From Diphasiastrum complanatum (taxonomy: Eukaryota > Streptophyta > Lycopodiopsida > Lycopodiales > Lycopodiaceae), in contig CM055095.1 of the NCBI GenBank assembly GCA_029204225.1, positions 21,990,699 through 22,054,698 on the forward strand: 64,000 nucleotides of DNA. The letters run 5' to 3'. Shown piece after piece: positions 34,400 to 46,734 of this stretch. A model generated the notes under the pieces. The model worked only from the letters and a program-made list of their open reading frames with translations, was not told where the DNA came from and made no database searches. Position numbers and translations under genes: made by a program. The first letter of the stretch is position 1. Each line of letters starts with the position of its first letter.

Positions 34400-36685
34400 G
34401 CATGGTAGCCTTGTGATTCCCAAGCTAGCTCTCTGTCTTTCAAACGTTTCCTTATCCAAAGGCTTTGTGAAGATGTCGGCCACCATCTGCTTGGTTGGAA
34501 TGAAAGTAGTTTGTAGCTCGTTCCTCTCCACTAGATATCTGATCAAATGATATCCTATAGCAATGTGTTTCATTCTGGAGTGAAACACTAGATCCTTTGT
34601 CAGATGTATTGAACATGTGTAGGACTAGTGGCTCGTTGGTGCTCTCTCCCAAACCATCTAGAAGTTGTCTGAGCCATGTCAGCTCATTAGCCATTTTAGC
34701 TGTAGCAACATACTTTGCTTCACATGATGATTGGACAATAGTGGTCTGCTTTCTGCTGATCCAAATAACAACTGCATTGGCTGCTATTGTGCATCCTCCT
34801 GAGACACCTTTGGAATCATCTTTGATTGATGCCCAGCTAGCATTACTATACGACTATATGCGAAGTCCTGCATGTCGAGAGTAGCAGAGTCCATAGTGCT
34901 TTGCAGGTATTGCAGCTTTTTTTTGGCAATTTTCCAGTGTGTCAGACCTAGATTAATGTTAAATTGGCTCAATCTGAACACTGCATAGGCAATGTCAGGC
35001 CTTGTATTGTATGCCAAGTACATCAAAAAACCAATAAGCCTCATGTAAGGCTTATGTTGCATAGCTTGTCTGTCTGCATTGTCTTTGTGACAATCTTCAC
35101 TTGTCAGCACTGTGCCAGGTACCATGGAAGTGTTTACTCCCTTACAATCTGTCATGTCAAAATCATCAATAATTTTCTGGATATATCTTGACTGGTGTAG
35201 ATATAATTTACCACCATCAAGATCCCTGTCGATCTGCAAGCTCAGGTAGCATTTTGCTGCGCCTAGGTTCGATATTTCAAAGTGCTTTGAAATATCCTTC
35301 TTCACCTGTGCAATCAGTTTATCACTCCTCGACAGGATTAGTGTGTTGTTTACATAGACACCAATTATGATGATTTCTGCATCTATGACTTTTAAATATA
35401 CACTATAATCAGCCATCAAAGGCTGGAATCCTAAGGATCTGAGAGCATGATCCTTTTTCTTGTACCACTGCCTAGCAGACTGTTTGAGTCCATAAATGCT
35501 TCTTTGCATTTTGCAGGCATAGTCAGGAATAACTCACAAGTAAATTCTGGCGGTTGGTCCATATAGACCTCTTCCTTCAGATCACCATGCAAGAAAGTTG
35601 TCTTTTCATCTACAATATGGATTTTCAGATTGTAGGCTGCTGCATAAGCAAATAGAATTTGTATGGATGTATGCTTGACTACATGAAAAAAAGTTTTAGT
35701 GTAATCAATATCATATGCATGGAAAATTGCCAATGTATGTAGTTGTGACAAGCCTGACTTTGTATCTTGATACATTGCCATCTGGTCCATACTTATATTT
35801 GTAGATCCATTTGCACTTGATAGTCTCTCTCTCAGCTGGTACTAGTTCAAGAGTCCAGACCTTGTTCTTCTTCATGAAATCCATCTCTTTCTCCATGGCT
35901 TTTATCCATCTGTCCTTGTCGGGACTGGCGGTTGCTTCTTCATAGGTTTGTGTTTCACCACCAAATCCACAAAACTCTTCTGCTATCGAAGCTGAGTTGT
36001 CAGACGCAAATCTGATTGGTGCTCTTCTGTCTCTTGTCGATCTCCTTGGAGATTGAGCTTGCACTTTGATGGTTTTGCCTATGTCGAGTGCCTTTCCTTT
36101 GTTGATTGCAGTGCTGCTATGTGTAGCAGGTGTCCTCGATACATGCTGCATGTTGGGGTCTTCGTCCTCTGAATTGTCACTCAATCCATCTGGAATTTGA
36201 GCATTCTCATCTGGATGCTCAGTCGATCTCCTTGGAGATTGAGCTTGCACTTTGATGGTTTAGCCTATGTCGAGTGCCTTTCCTTTGTTGATTGCAGTGC
36301 TGCTATGTGTAGTAGGTGTCCTCGATACATGCTGCATGTTGGGGTCTTTGTCCTCTGAACTGTCAATCAGTCCATTTAGAATTTGGGCATTCTCATCTGG
36401 ATGCTCAGGGTCCACTCCCCCTGTCGATGTCGGCAGGCCATAGTACTTCTTACCAAGAACTTCGTAGCTAACTGGATCTTCATTAGCCATTGTTCTTGCT
36501 TCATTGAATTTGACATCCCCGACAGTCTTTCCCTGATTGGTCTTTGGCATGTAGATCTTGTAGTATGATGAATGAATATCATATCCTACAAGGTATCCCT
36601 GTTTGACTTTCTCATCCAACTTCTTTCGAAGTTTTTTGGAATTGTGAGCATATGCAATGTTGAGAATCTCTGCTCTGATACCCAT
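34400..36685 (-). pseudogene. Copia H: integrase tail, RT and RNase H
   Basis: Minus-strand Ty1/Copia 3' half. From the right: the integrase C-terminus (KLRKKLDEKVKQGYLVGYD), a Pro/Ser-rich linker with a 186-bp tandem duplication, the RT start (DRWIKAMEKEMDFMKKNKVW, CKWIYKYKYG), [32 protein letters not shown] and the catalytic box, which reads YVNN instead of YVDD (35,345-35,356), so RT is inactive. RNase H and MVADIFTKPLDKETF follow. Frameshifts lie near 35,720 and 34,780. Upstream of 36,660 the minus strand reads GGGTATCAGAGC, similar to a priming site, so gag, protease and the integrase core may have been deleted. RNase H belongs to the same lineage as the 46,735-47,070 piece. Confidence 0.85.
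36036..36407. repeat. Tandem duplication, period 186 bp
   Basis: Two copies (36,036-36,221 and 36,222-36,407) of the Copia H linker, exactly 62 codons each, so the frame is kept. They share GTCGAGTGCCTTTCCTTTG and CTCATCTGGATGCTCAG. One copy has gained a stop (TTTAGCC against TTTTGCC on the plus strand). Confidence 0.9.
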
Positions 36686-36689
36686 TAGA

Positions 36690-37080
36690 GAAAATATGGG
36701 CCCAAAGAGGGCCCTATAAGAAATGCCATATAGGAGAGAGAAAAATAACTATAAGGTAATTATAATATCATTTTCTAACTTCTTTACGCATCTGCCCGCA
36801 CTACTTTCCATGTAAATGAATACACCTTAGTTTAGTCACATCAAACTTCACTAGTGTTTAACCATAGTTAAAATATAATTTTCAAAATGCTGAAATATTC
36901 CCTCCCAATAGTTGGAAACACTCAAAAAATTGAATTAGGAGTGACATTTCTGAAACAAATTGTGTTGTTTGTTACTATACTATTGTACTGATGACAAAGT
37001 TTTATTATCTTCATGTGGATCTGTCACCAGAATATGCTCCGTTCAAGACAAGAAATTCAAAGCAACCCAAATTGTCAATT
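36690..37080. other. AT-rich sequence beside Copia H
   Basis: No gene or boundary supported. The first bases contain GGGCCCAAAGAGGGCCC, a small imperfect palindrome. Confidence 0.35.
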
Positions 37081-37089
37081 TCTGATATG

Positions 37090-38433
37090 GTTTGATACAG
37101 GGAGGAAAAGCTAAAGCATGTAGATTTATGGTCATCAGGAACATTGTATCCTATCGATCCATGTTCAGTGCAACATCCAGATTTTCATTCGGTGAGTCAG
37201 TTGATAATCCATATGTGTCATGGTAAAAATGGCCTTTTGGGTTATTGTGAGAATTTGATGCTCTATGAGAATGCACATTCAATGCAAAAAATACATTATT
37301 TGGAAGATGAATCAAGGAAAATATCAAAGGAGTGTGAAGAAAACTCTACAAAGTTGAAAACTTGTTTGGATGAAAATGAGATGCTCAAGAAGGAGATCCA
37401 AAGGTTGAAATCTTCTTTGCATCATTATACAACTAGTAATGATGAGATAAAAACTGCATTTCAATCCATGCGTATCTCATATTTGTCTCTTGTTAAAGAT
37501 ATGGATGTACTGAACAGAAAGGTCTGAAGCAACAAGAGGAAAAGACTTGTAATGGTATTGAATATTGCTTGAACTTTTTGATTCATTCATAATCACTAAT
37601 TTTGTTATTTATTCATTTCAACTTTCTGTTGATTTGCTTATTATATATTGCTGTGAATACTATGAGTGTCCTAATTTCTATTGACATTTTCATGCACATT
37701 ATGTTTGCAATGCAGATCAGCATTGGTTGTTGAAGACAGAGATTGAAGTTGGCAAGGAATTGGACAAGCTGCCAACTTTGGGAGGTGCAAATCAGTATTC
37801 GAGAAAACTCCAGATTCCATAAGGAGTTATGTGACGAGCCCATTCCAGTTGGGAGTTGATCCGTATTACGTGTCCATGCCGAGAAGGAACCGATGGAAGG
37901 ATTGCGGTGTGCCTAGGAATAAAATCACCATCCACACATTCAATTGGCCTATCATTAGTTGGAATATTTTTGTGGACTTCCATAGGGCTCTCCAAGCCTA
38001 TGCATAGGAATATATGAATTCACCACATCCGATGGTTAGACAATCAACGATATTCTTGAAAGACTTGGCTTAGTTGGCATCAATTCAAACTAGATGGGAC
38101 GACTATTTTCCAATACTTTGTTTTGATCCAAATCTACCAATGGCATCAGACAAAGTCCGAGATCAATTGCCAATAGCTAGACTATACAACCGTGTGGCGA
38201 TGCTGGGAGGATCTTGGGAGCCAAAATTAATTTTTTGGACAATGTCTAACTGGTTGTTCGGGGCCGATAACTGCTTTATACCGCACACACGAGATTTCAA
38301 TGAGCCGCGCTTGGAATTTTTGGAGAAAATCCAGTATCATCTCATAAAGGTGCGTGAGGAGTCCCAAATAATAATCTCACGAGTTGTCATGGGACCGCCA
38401 ACCGTTGGAGGGTTTGCGAATTCCACTTATTAA
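37090..38433 (+). pseudogene. Gene-like unknown: coiled coil plus W-rich globular domain
   Basis: Two blocks on one strand. Block 1 (about 37,090-37,527) reads EEKLKHVDLWSSGTLYPIDP, continues through an open frame from the ATG at 37,144 and ends in a strong heptad coiled coil (ENEMLKKEIQRLKSSLHHY) before a stop. Block 2 (about 37,715-38,433) reads QHWLLKTEIEVGKELDKL; after a shift it gives VTSPFQLGVDPYYVSMPRRN, IHTFNWPIISWNIFVDFHRA and, after two stops, WDDYFPILCFDPNLPMASD through MSNWLFGADNCFIPHTRDF. Possible splice signals flank the blocks: an acceptor-like GATACAG before block 1 and TTTGCAATGCAG before block 2. I do not recognise the family. It could be a decayed host gene or the accessory ORF of a large retroelement. 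Confidence 0.45.
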
Positions 38434-38461
38434 GCCTAGTTAATAAGTGAGAGGGATTTGG

Positions 38462-39106
38462 TGTGAAAGTTTTCAGATCCTTAAGATCCAATCAACTTGA
38501 AAGATCTTTGGTTAGAAAGAGAAATACAATACCAATCTCACCTATGTAGAAAAATCAACATCTACACACAAAATGAGATGCAAATACTAATAGAACTTGA
38601 TCAAACTTGAATGAAATGATAAAGTACTTTTGTTGTTACAAAACCAGCAAGCTACTATATTTCACACATGTGGATCCGAGAATAGAAATTATAGATCATT
38701 CTACACATAAAATTGCTTGCAATCACACGCATAGTGCACCAGTGGATAGTAGAACCCAAGAAAAACATGTATAAGCATGAAATGAGATAGATAAGAGAGA
38801 AGATTACTCTCTCCACGAGTTACATCCTTTTGTAACAGGTCCAAACCCTATTTGGCCACTTGGCTTTCCCTCCAAAATGCTAACCCTACTGTTTTTGGGT
38901 CTAGATTCAAAGTACCCAACATTCAAATTTGAATCTACTCAAACTCGCCTTCTAACTTTCCCACACTTTCAAAAAGTGTTTATTCAAATGACATTTAAAC
39001 TAATGAACTTTGAAAAGTCAATCTCTAAGTCTAAAAACAAAGTTGGCCTCAATATGCCAAATATGGAAATATAGCAAATATGATCAAACTAATTGAATCT
39101 TTCACA
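38462..39106 (-). repeat. 3' LTR of Copia J
   Basis: 645 bp with an 8-bp perfect terminal inverted repeat, TGTGAAAG...CTTTCACA. On its right is CTCCCTCTTC, the complement of the GAAGAGGGAG polypurine tract that follows RNase H. Confidence 0.85.
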
Positions 39107-39159
39107 CTCCCTCTTCAACTAGTTTTAGCGTGGACTTTGATAACACTCCAAGTGATGTC

Positions 39160-39865
39160 CTATACTTCATAAACAAGTCCTTTCCCAATGATTTGGTAGA
39201 TATCAGCTACACATTCCCTTGAAGACACATGTTGAAGCTCCACCTCCTTTGCCTTGCTCCCCTCCCTAACAAAATGATATTGCACCTCAATATGCTTGCT
39301 CCTAGCATGAAAGATAGGATTGGTTGCCAACCTTTGGGCTGATTGATTGTCAAAAAAGATGATTGGGCTCTCTGAAAAATCCAGCAAGTGAAAATCCTTG
39401 ATCATCCTCTTGATCCATACCATTTTCTTTGTGCAATGTGTAAGAGCTTTGTACTCGGCCTCACTAGATGAAAATGAGATAGTGGCTTGTTTCTTCGACA
39501 TCCATGATATAGCTCCATTATAGTATGAAAATACAGTGAGCTCTAATAGATTTCCTATCCATTACATCTCAATCGTAGTCCGAATCTGAAAATCCAAAAA
39601 GATTAGGTGATGATCCCTCATACAATACGTCAAAATCTCGAGTTCCAATGATGTACCTCAAAACTCGCCGCTTTCCTACCTTCCAATGCTCCTCACTAGG
39701 ATCTTGCATGAATTGACTCAATCTTCCAACACAATAGCTTAGATCTGGTCTAGTAATGGTTAGATAGATGAGTGAACCAACTAGCTTCCTATAGTAAGTA
39801 ATGTCCTAGAAGGATCTTTCATTACCTCTTATAATTAGCTTTACATGAGACTCCATAGGTGTATC
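39160..39865 (-). pseudogene. Copia J part 1: RNase H and C-terminal RT
   Basis: RNase H is open at 39,501-39,160 (KKQATISFSSSEAEYKALTH, IFFDNQSAQRLATNPIFHAR, KHIEVQYHFVREG). To its right, with stops, the sequence continues into the C-terminal RT region up to about 39,865. There the non-coding LTR element is inserted, and RT resumes at 43,047. Confidence 0.8.
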
Positions 39866-39870
39866 ACTAG

Positions 39871-40393
39871 TGTTATGTCCATGGCCAGTAAGTAGGATTC
39901 AGTATACTCCTAGTCTTGGATACACGACGATACTCCAGTTAATCAATTTGTTAGTTATGCCACACCATACTAGATGTGACCCGAAAGTAACTAATATCCT
40001 TGTGAGGCCCAGAACACACTAAATGGAGTTTAGACAAGGTATGAGATAGTGCATGCATGTGTAGAGTTATCAATAGCAATTCTATGAATAGTTGGTCCAT
40101 GCTTAGGACTCTATTCTAGGTGAATCTATGTATAGGGAACTTAGGGCTATGCATGGCTATGTGCCCAGGTTGCTTTTGGCTCTATATATTGAGGCTGAAC
40201 TCACCCTACTCCTCATTGTGATCATTGATTCATTGCCAGGGTTTCATTCTACCTTCATGCTTCTTATTCCTTGGCTTGGGAGTGAAGCTTCTAGAGTTGA
40301 ATGGTTGCTTCTACTTGGTTGGGTGGTTTCTCCATAGTGTGTTTTCCATTGTGTTTTATCTTGTAAGCAGGATCTTAGGGAGCTTACCTTATA
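39871..40393 (+). repeat. 5' LTR of the non-coding element, copy 1
   Basis: 523 bp, matching 55,894-56,411 over its whole length (shared TGACCCGAAAGTAACTAATA and GAGGCCCAGAACACAC). Confidence 0.85.
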
Positions 40394-42659
40394 TTGGTAT
40401 CAGAGCAAGGCATACGAAGATTGGAGAACATGGAAAAGGGCTACCTTTCATTGAAATTTCGGATTGGATCCATGGGAATTCTCTTCTAAGGTGGATAGCA
40501 AGCTTGCAAGTGGGTGTACTATCCCGATTTCAATTTGCATGTTGCGAAGATCCATTACTCTTGGGATTCTTTGTGGTTTTATGGAGAATTGTCCTTGAAG
40601 GTCAATTTGATGCTTTTTTGGAGTTTTTTCTTGTGTAGATCAAATCTTTGGTAGATCTGAATTTTCCAGCAAGTGTACTTTCATTTTAGGGTTCATTAAT
40701 GATGCATGCCGATCCTTTCCAACGATTTATGATTCTAGGCTATGTTTTGGTCAAAATTGCTTGGTTTTTCATGCTTTTTAACACAAAATGGATAGTAAGA
40801 ACCAAAATCCAGCAAAATCAGACCAATTAAATGATTTTAATTCTGTAAATTGGTTTGCATGTGTTAGAAAAAGAGTTGTATGTCATGAATTTCCACTTTA
40901 TTGTGATGAAAAAACCAGAAAATAGCAAAAAATCATCATTTTTGCTTGTTTTTTCATAAATTTTGATAGTAGGTCGTTGTAAAACACCATGTAGAGCTTG
41001 TAAAGTGGTGTACAAAAGTCTTTTGAAGCTTTCCCTGAAGTTAGAACCAAGAATTCCAACAATTGAACTTGTAGGAAGTCAAAAAAATTTCAAAAAATGA
41101 CCATTTTTAGTGATTTTTGGGGGATGAATCTCTCAAAATCCATAAGGAGATCATTCTGGAATTATTTACAACATGATTAGCTTTTTTTTCTACCTTCCCA
41201 GCAAGTTATGAGACCTATAAAATGATGGCAAGTGGCTTATGCACCATCTCCATCAAGTTTGAAGCTATTTTGACTTCTACAAATCAAGAAATCTTCGTTC
41301 TCAGCCTATACTGCATCTTAGGATGAGTATGAATGTTTTATGGAAGTCTAATTGATTGTTTAAGACTGTTGGTAGCATCAATTTTGGGCTGGAATGGGTG
41401 TTTGCAAGTTTTTGCATGATATTGTCTTGTGGAAATGTACCCTACTACAGATTTTTTGACACTTCGATCTCGCACGTGTGGAGCCTAGGTGGTAGGCTGA
41501 TGTGGCAAGCATCTTGTTCACTTGTTCTCCCTCTGTATTGAGTTTTACAACACCCAATTTGGTATCTTGTAGCCAAAGTTATGATCATTTGAAATTTTGC
41601 AGTTTTGTGAGTAAAATTGGCAAAATTTGAAATTGTTCTGATTGCATGTCAGTCATTTCCCTAATTTGTAGTATCGTGCTGCATGGATTGGTTGCATGCC
41701 AATTCTCAGATTGATTCTGACATGCATAATGGATTTACAATCGATTTGAGTGGTCATATGCATGTGCTTTGATAGTTGGGTCACAAATCAATGATATTGG
41801 TTGACGAATTCCGTAAAATTGAAGTTTACGTAAAAATTCCAAAATGATGTTTTGTGACTGATGTAGTGTAATTTGCATGCCAGTTTGACATTGGGTTAGT
41901 AACATTAGGAATCAGATAGTGTTTCAATTTTTCGATTTCGATTGTCATTTGTACTAACAATATTTTCGTTAGAATTTTCTTTTGTAGTTGAAGATGATTG
42001 TCATTTTGGTATGCGTTCAGTCTTTAATTCCCAGTTGTTTATATTTATGGTTGACGAATCATAAATAAATACTTAATTATTGTTAGAGAATTATAAGGAA
42101 TGGTAATGATTCTTAAGTGTGATGATTAATTCTTGATCTATTACTTGAGTAAGAATTCAGATCAGGGCTTTGAGTCTCTCTACTCCAGTATTTTATTTGA
42201 GAACCTATGGATCTCACAAACATTCTCACAAAATAAATATTTTATTTGTGGAGAATTTAATTTATCTAGTGGATGTTATTCTGCTACAGTTTATGGTTTG
42301 CAGATGCTTGAGTACAATTCTTCATTTGATTGGATCTCCAATTATCTTAGGAGACAGACAAGTCTATTAAGATGAATGAATGTTATTTTCTTGCATTTGG
42401 TGCTAGAAACAGGAGCATTTAACTCAAAAGAGTATCTGGGGTACTCAGAGTTGAGTTTAATCATTCTATATCTTAATGATTCTCCTAGAGATTCTAGCTA
42501 AATGAATTATCATAATTTAGGATTTGGATTCTAAGGATATTTGTACTTGAAAGCTTATGAATTATTTGTGAGAGTTGTGGATAGTTTCAGACTGTAATTA
42601 TAATTATTTTATTATTTCTTTAACTTTAATCTCAAGTTAGGTTATTTCACCCAATGTTT

Positions 42660-43041
42660 CATGTAAGTGTTTTGTTGTACTCCAGTGCAGAGATTATTTC
42701 TGAGTAATGGTTTGATGTGAAAGTTAGACTAAGGATATTGATTTCCATGCTTAGGACTCTATTCTAGGTGAATCTATGTATAGGGAACTTAGGGTTACGC
42801 ATGGCTATGTGCCCAGGTTGGATTTTGCTCTATATATTGAGGCCAAACTCGCCCTACTCCTCATTGTGATCATTGATTCATTGCCAGGGTTTCACTCTAC
42901 CTTCATGCTTTTTATTCCTTGGCTTGGGGGTGAAGCTTCTAGAGCTAATTGGTTGTTTCTACTTGGTTGGTTGGTTGCTCCATAGTGTGTTTTCCATTGT
43001 GTTTTATCTTGTAAGCAAGATCTTAGGGAGCTTCCCTTATA
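42660..43041 (+). repeat. 3' LTR of the non-coding element, copy 1 (diverged 5' part)
   Basis: From about 42,748 it closely matches the 5' LTR (CTTAGGACTCTATTCTAGG onward) and ends CCCTTATA before the ACTAG duplication. The first 230 bases expected of this LTR are missing or strongly altered, so it is shorter than its partner. The start is approximate. Confidence 0.65.
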
Positions 43042-43046
43042 ACTAG

Positions 43047-45655
43047 CTTTTGCATCTACCATTTGAAATCTTTCTAGAATAGAATTAGTATACTTCTCTT
43101 GACAAATGAAAGTAGATTGAGAAGATCTAATGATTCTATTCCCAAAGTGTAATGCAAATTACCAAAATCATGCACCTCAAACTCCTTCTTAAGAGCATTC
43201 TTGATATCCTCCACATCTTGATTGTCTCCACCACTCAAGATGATATCATCCACATAGATTAGCAAGATGGTAACATCATTTGCAACAAATCTATAATAAA
43301 GTGAATGATCATACTCACTCATAACAAAGCCTTGAGAGAGTAAAAAAATGTTAAGCTTAGCATATCAACTCCTTGGTGCTTGCTTAAGGCCATACAAACT
43401 CTTTTGTAGTAGACACACATGATTTGGCTTTGTTGATGAAATGTAGCTCTCGGGCTGCTCCATGTACACTTCCTCCTCAAGATCACCATTCAAGAATGCA
43501 TTTGAAATGCCCATTTGCCATAGATCCCATCCATAAAGTGTAGCAAGTGAAATGATGACTCAAATGCTTACCATTCTTGCCACGGGTGCAAAGGTCTCAT
43601 TATAGTCAATCCCTTGTTATTGAGCATATCCTTTTGCCACTAACCTTGCCTTGTACTTGTTGATAGATCCATCTTGGTTTGTCTTCACCTTGAAGATCCA
43701 TTTGCATCCAATAGCTTTCTTGTCCTTAGGCAACTCCACCAATCTCCATGTGCCATTCTTCATAAGGGCTTGATACTCAAGATCCATTGCTTGGATCTAC
43801 TCCTCTTCTTTCCTTGCTTGATCTACACTTGTAGGCTCATCCAAAGAGGTTAGGAAAGCAACATAGTTTCTAGAAAATACTTGCTTACCCTTTTGATCAT
43901 ATGTGAGCCTTGAAGGTACTTGTCTTTCCCTTGATGTTCTCCTTGGCTTTTGACTTGATGAAGGTCCATCATTATCACCATCCAAAGTAGGATCCTTTTC
44001 ATCAACATCAAGAATGTTTGATCCATCCACACCTTTATCAATCATGCTTGAAGACACTTTTGGATGTTCCCCTCATAAAAAATGACATCTCTACCAACAA
44101 TCACTTTGTTAGTAGAAGGAATGTAAACCTTGTAGGCTTTACTCACCTCAGTATATCCAACAAAAATTTCTCTTCTTGAAGATGGATCCTCCTTGGTCCT
44201 ATCATCAAGAGTAACGTTGACATAGCATGTTCATCCAAAGGTTCTTAGAAAGTTGACACTCGGCCTCCTCTTGAATAGCATCTCAAAAGGTGTCCTTCCA
44301 TCCCATAGCACTCGGCCACCTATTGCACAAGAAATTGGCACACAACAAAGCTTGATCCCAAAATGGTTTGTCAAGATGCACTTAACCTCATAGCTTTAGC
44401 ACTTTCGCATAAAGTCCTATTCTTCCTTTCAGACACTCCATTTTGTTGTGGGGTCCTTGATGTTGTATACTCCCTCTTGATCCCATGCTCAGCACAAAAG
44501 GCCTTGAACTTGGTAGATATGTACTCGCCACCATTATCACTCCTTAAGCACTTGATCCTTGTGGAAAGTTGGTTCTCCCTTGCATTCTTGAACTTGATAA
44601 AGACATCATACACTTCATCCTTTCTCTTTAGTAGATAGATCCAACAAAATCTACCAAATCATCAATGAATGCTACATACATCTTAGCTCCACTATTGCTA
44701 ATTGTAGTAAATCCATGAATATCCGAATGCACAAGTTGAAAAGGCTTTGTAGATTTAGATATAGATCTAATATAAGTTAGTCTATGTGACTTAGACAAAG
44801 CACAAGGCTCACAAACATGTTTGATGCCACTTAAGGAACTTGGAAGACCTCACAATCTTCTTCCTAGCCATTACCTCCAATGATTTAAAGTTGAGGTGTC
44901 CCAACCTTTTATGCCAAACCTCTTGAATATGTATTTGCTCCCTTGCAACACATCCAACTTGGTTAGAAATAACACAAGCATCTAGTTTGAACAACTTCCC
45001 TTGTCTTTTACCTTTTCCAAACAAGACATCCTTCCTTTTGGTCATACAAGTATCTCCATCAAACTCCACCCTGAGGCCTTTACTTAGCATTTGACTCACA
45101 CTAAGCAAATTCTTTGTAATAGATGGAATAAACAAGACATCATCCAAATGAACATTCCTATTTGTAGAGAGAAAAATAGGAATTGTGCCAATCCCTTTGA
45201 TTGCACACTCACCATCATTGGCCGTGTAGATCACCCTCTTGTCATCTCCATATGCCAACAAAGAAGTGAAGTACTCTTTGTGAAAGGTCATGTGTGAACT
45301 TGCTCCACTATCAATCCACCAAGGATCTAGATCTCCATCATTAGCAAGCATACATGAAGACATCACAAAAGCATCATCATTTCCATCTTGCTTGTCTCCT
45401 TGATCTCTCTTTTTCTCGTAGCACTCACTTGCAAAGTGTCCTTTGATGACACAATAGAAGCACTTGAGCTAATTTGCCCTTTTTGAACATAGCATCCTCT
45501 TGAAGTGTCGATGTAGATCCACTTCTTGCTTGAAGCCTATATTCCTCATTGATCAAGATCTCTTGAATATCCATCAAACTTTGCAAAGTCTTTTGAATAA
45601 GTTTTGGAAGTTGTTGTAGGTTTGGAGGAGAGACCAGCAACACGACAAGATCAAG
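43047..45655 (-). pseudogene. Copia J part 2: RT, integrase, protease and gag tail
   Basis: Continuation of Copia J beyond the insertion. On the minus strand from the right: gag C-terminus (TLQSLMDIQEILINEEYRLQ), zinc knuckle (CFYCVIKGHFASEC) near 45,425, protease with intact DSGASSHM (near 45,310), NLLSVSQMLSKGL, pre-integrase HKRLGHLNFKSL, integrase core (CLRSDNGGEYISTKF, TPQQNGVSERKNRT near 44,430), linker SRERQVPSRLTYDQKGK, the RT start, and the YVDDIILSGG box at about 43,260. Stops and small shifts are scattered through integrase and RT. It is the most complete Copia order in the window. Confidence 0.85.
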
Positions 45656-46005
45656 TGAGGTATGACAAGAGGGCCAAGAAGGCTCTACACATGATGAAGA
45701 TGAATGTTATCAATCTCTCAAGGAAGTTGGTAAGTGCACATCATCTTTAGAAGCATGGGATTCATTGAAGAAGCTTTATAAATCCAAGTCTATTTCTAGA
45801 GTTGTGACTCTAAGAAGGCAAATCTTTTCTTGTTTGCAAAAAAATGAAGAAAGTCCAAGTACTTTTGTTTTGTGGATGAAAGCATTGAATGATGAGTTGG
45901 CTTGCATTGATGAAAGCATTAAGGAAGGAGAGCTTATTCAAGTAATTCTTAATGGCGTGGTGGAGGCTCATGCTAACATTGTTCATCTCAAGAAGTGACT
46001 CCATC
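45656..46005 (+). pseudogene. Inverted piece of Copia gag
   Basis: Plus-strand gag sequence: RYDKRAKKALHMMKMNV at 45,660, then SLKKLYKSKSISRVVTLRRQ through ELIQVILNGVVEAHANIV in an open frame (45,765-45,998). This is the gag segment that should precede the Copia J gag C-terminus, but it lies in the opposite orientation, abutting it at about 45,655. It looks like a local inversion inside Copia J. Confidence 0.65.
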
Positions 46006-46734
46006 CTCACTTTTCACAATGAACAGTTACTTGAGGTAAGCCTATCATTCCAACATGACTCCAATTGAGATTGCCATGTAGCAATGACCTGATCTTATTT
46101 TTCAACCTGTTTAAATGCACAAAGCACTCCTTTGAACAACAACAAATGCTTTCAAAAGAAATCACCAAGATTTGAAACTATCTCAAAAATTCTCTTCTAG
46201 CACTTATACCAAGCAAATCAACACACAGAATCATGGAATCTTGATCAACCTATGATCTATCCTCAATCTAATGACTTTTGCCACTTCCTAAGATTGAAAC
46301 ACACTCAAATGAAGTCCAGTAACCTCACTATCTAGAGATCAATCAAAATTAGGGTTTTGACAAAGTCACAAAAAATTGACTATTCCAAATCTACATGCAA
46401 ACTATCAACTATTGACTAATTGTCAACTATCAACTCAACTTTGACCTGAACTATCAAATTGACCATAATTATGGGACTAGTTAGAATGAAGTATTTTTTT
46501 CTACCAAATTTGATGTAGACTAATCACTGCTCGATTATGCTACTGTATGCAGAAAAACATCACTGTCCGCAAGTGACTATAGATCACAATGAAGAATGTA
46601 CTATTCAAATTAGTCTCTTCTTCTCACTTAGTCTGTTTACAAGAATTGATTAGATGATAACCTTTGTTACTTTGTACGTATAGACACAAAGTAAGATCAG
46701 TAGATATATAAGATCAGACGATCATATACAGAAT
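46006..46734. other. Probable Copia J leader and AT-rich sequence
   Basis: No frame or clear LTR boundary. By position it may hold the untranslated leader of Copia J, but no priming site was found. Confidence 0.35.

Larger units (their letters stand above)
39871..43041 (+). mobile_element. Complete non-coding LTR element (LARD-like), copy 1
   Basis: 3,171 bp inserted in Copia J RT with 5-bp target duplications ACTAG (39,866-39,870 and 43,042-43,046). It has a 5' LTR, a priming site (TGGTATCAGAGC at 40,395) and a 3' LTR, but the 2.2-kb interior has no frame with gag, protease, RT or integrase motifs. Orientation is plus by the priming site. The LTR opens TGTTATGTCC and closes CCTTATA, giving TG...TA ends. 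It matches the 'large retrotransposon derivative' class, which needs proteins from other elements to move. A second copy starts at 55,894. Confidence 0.85.
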
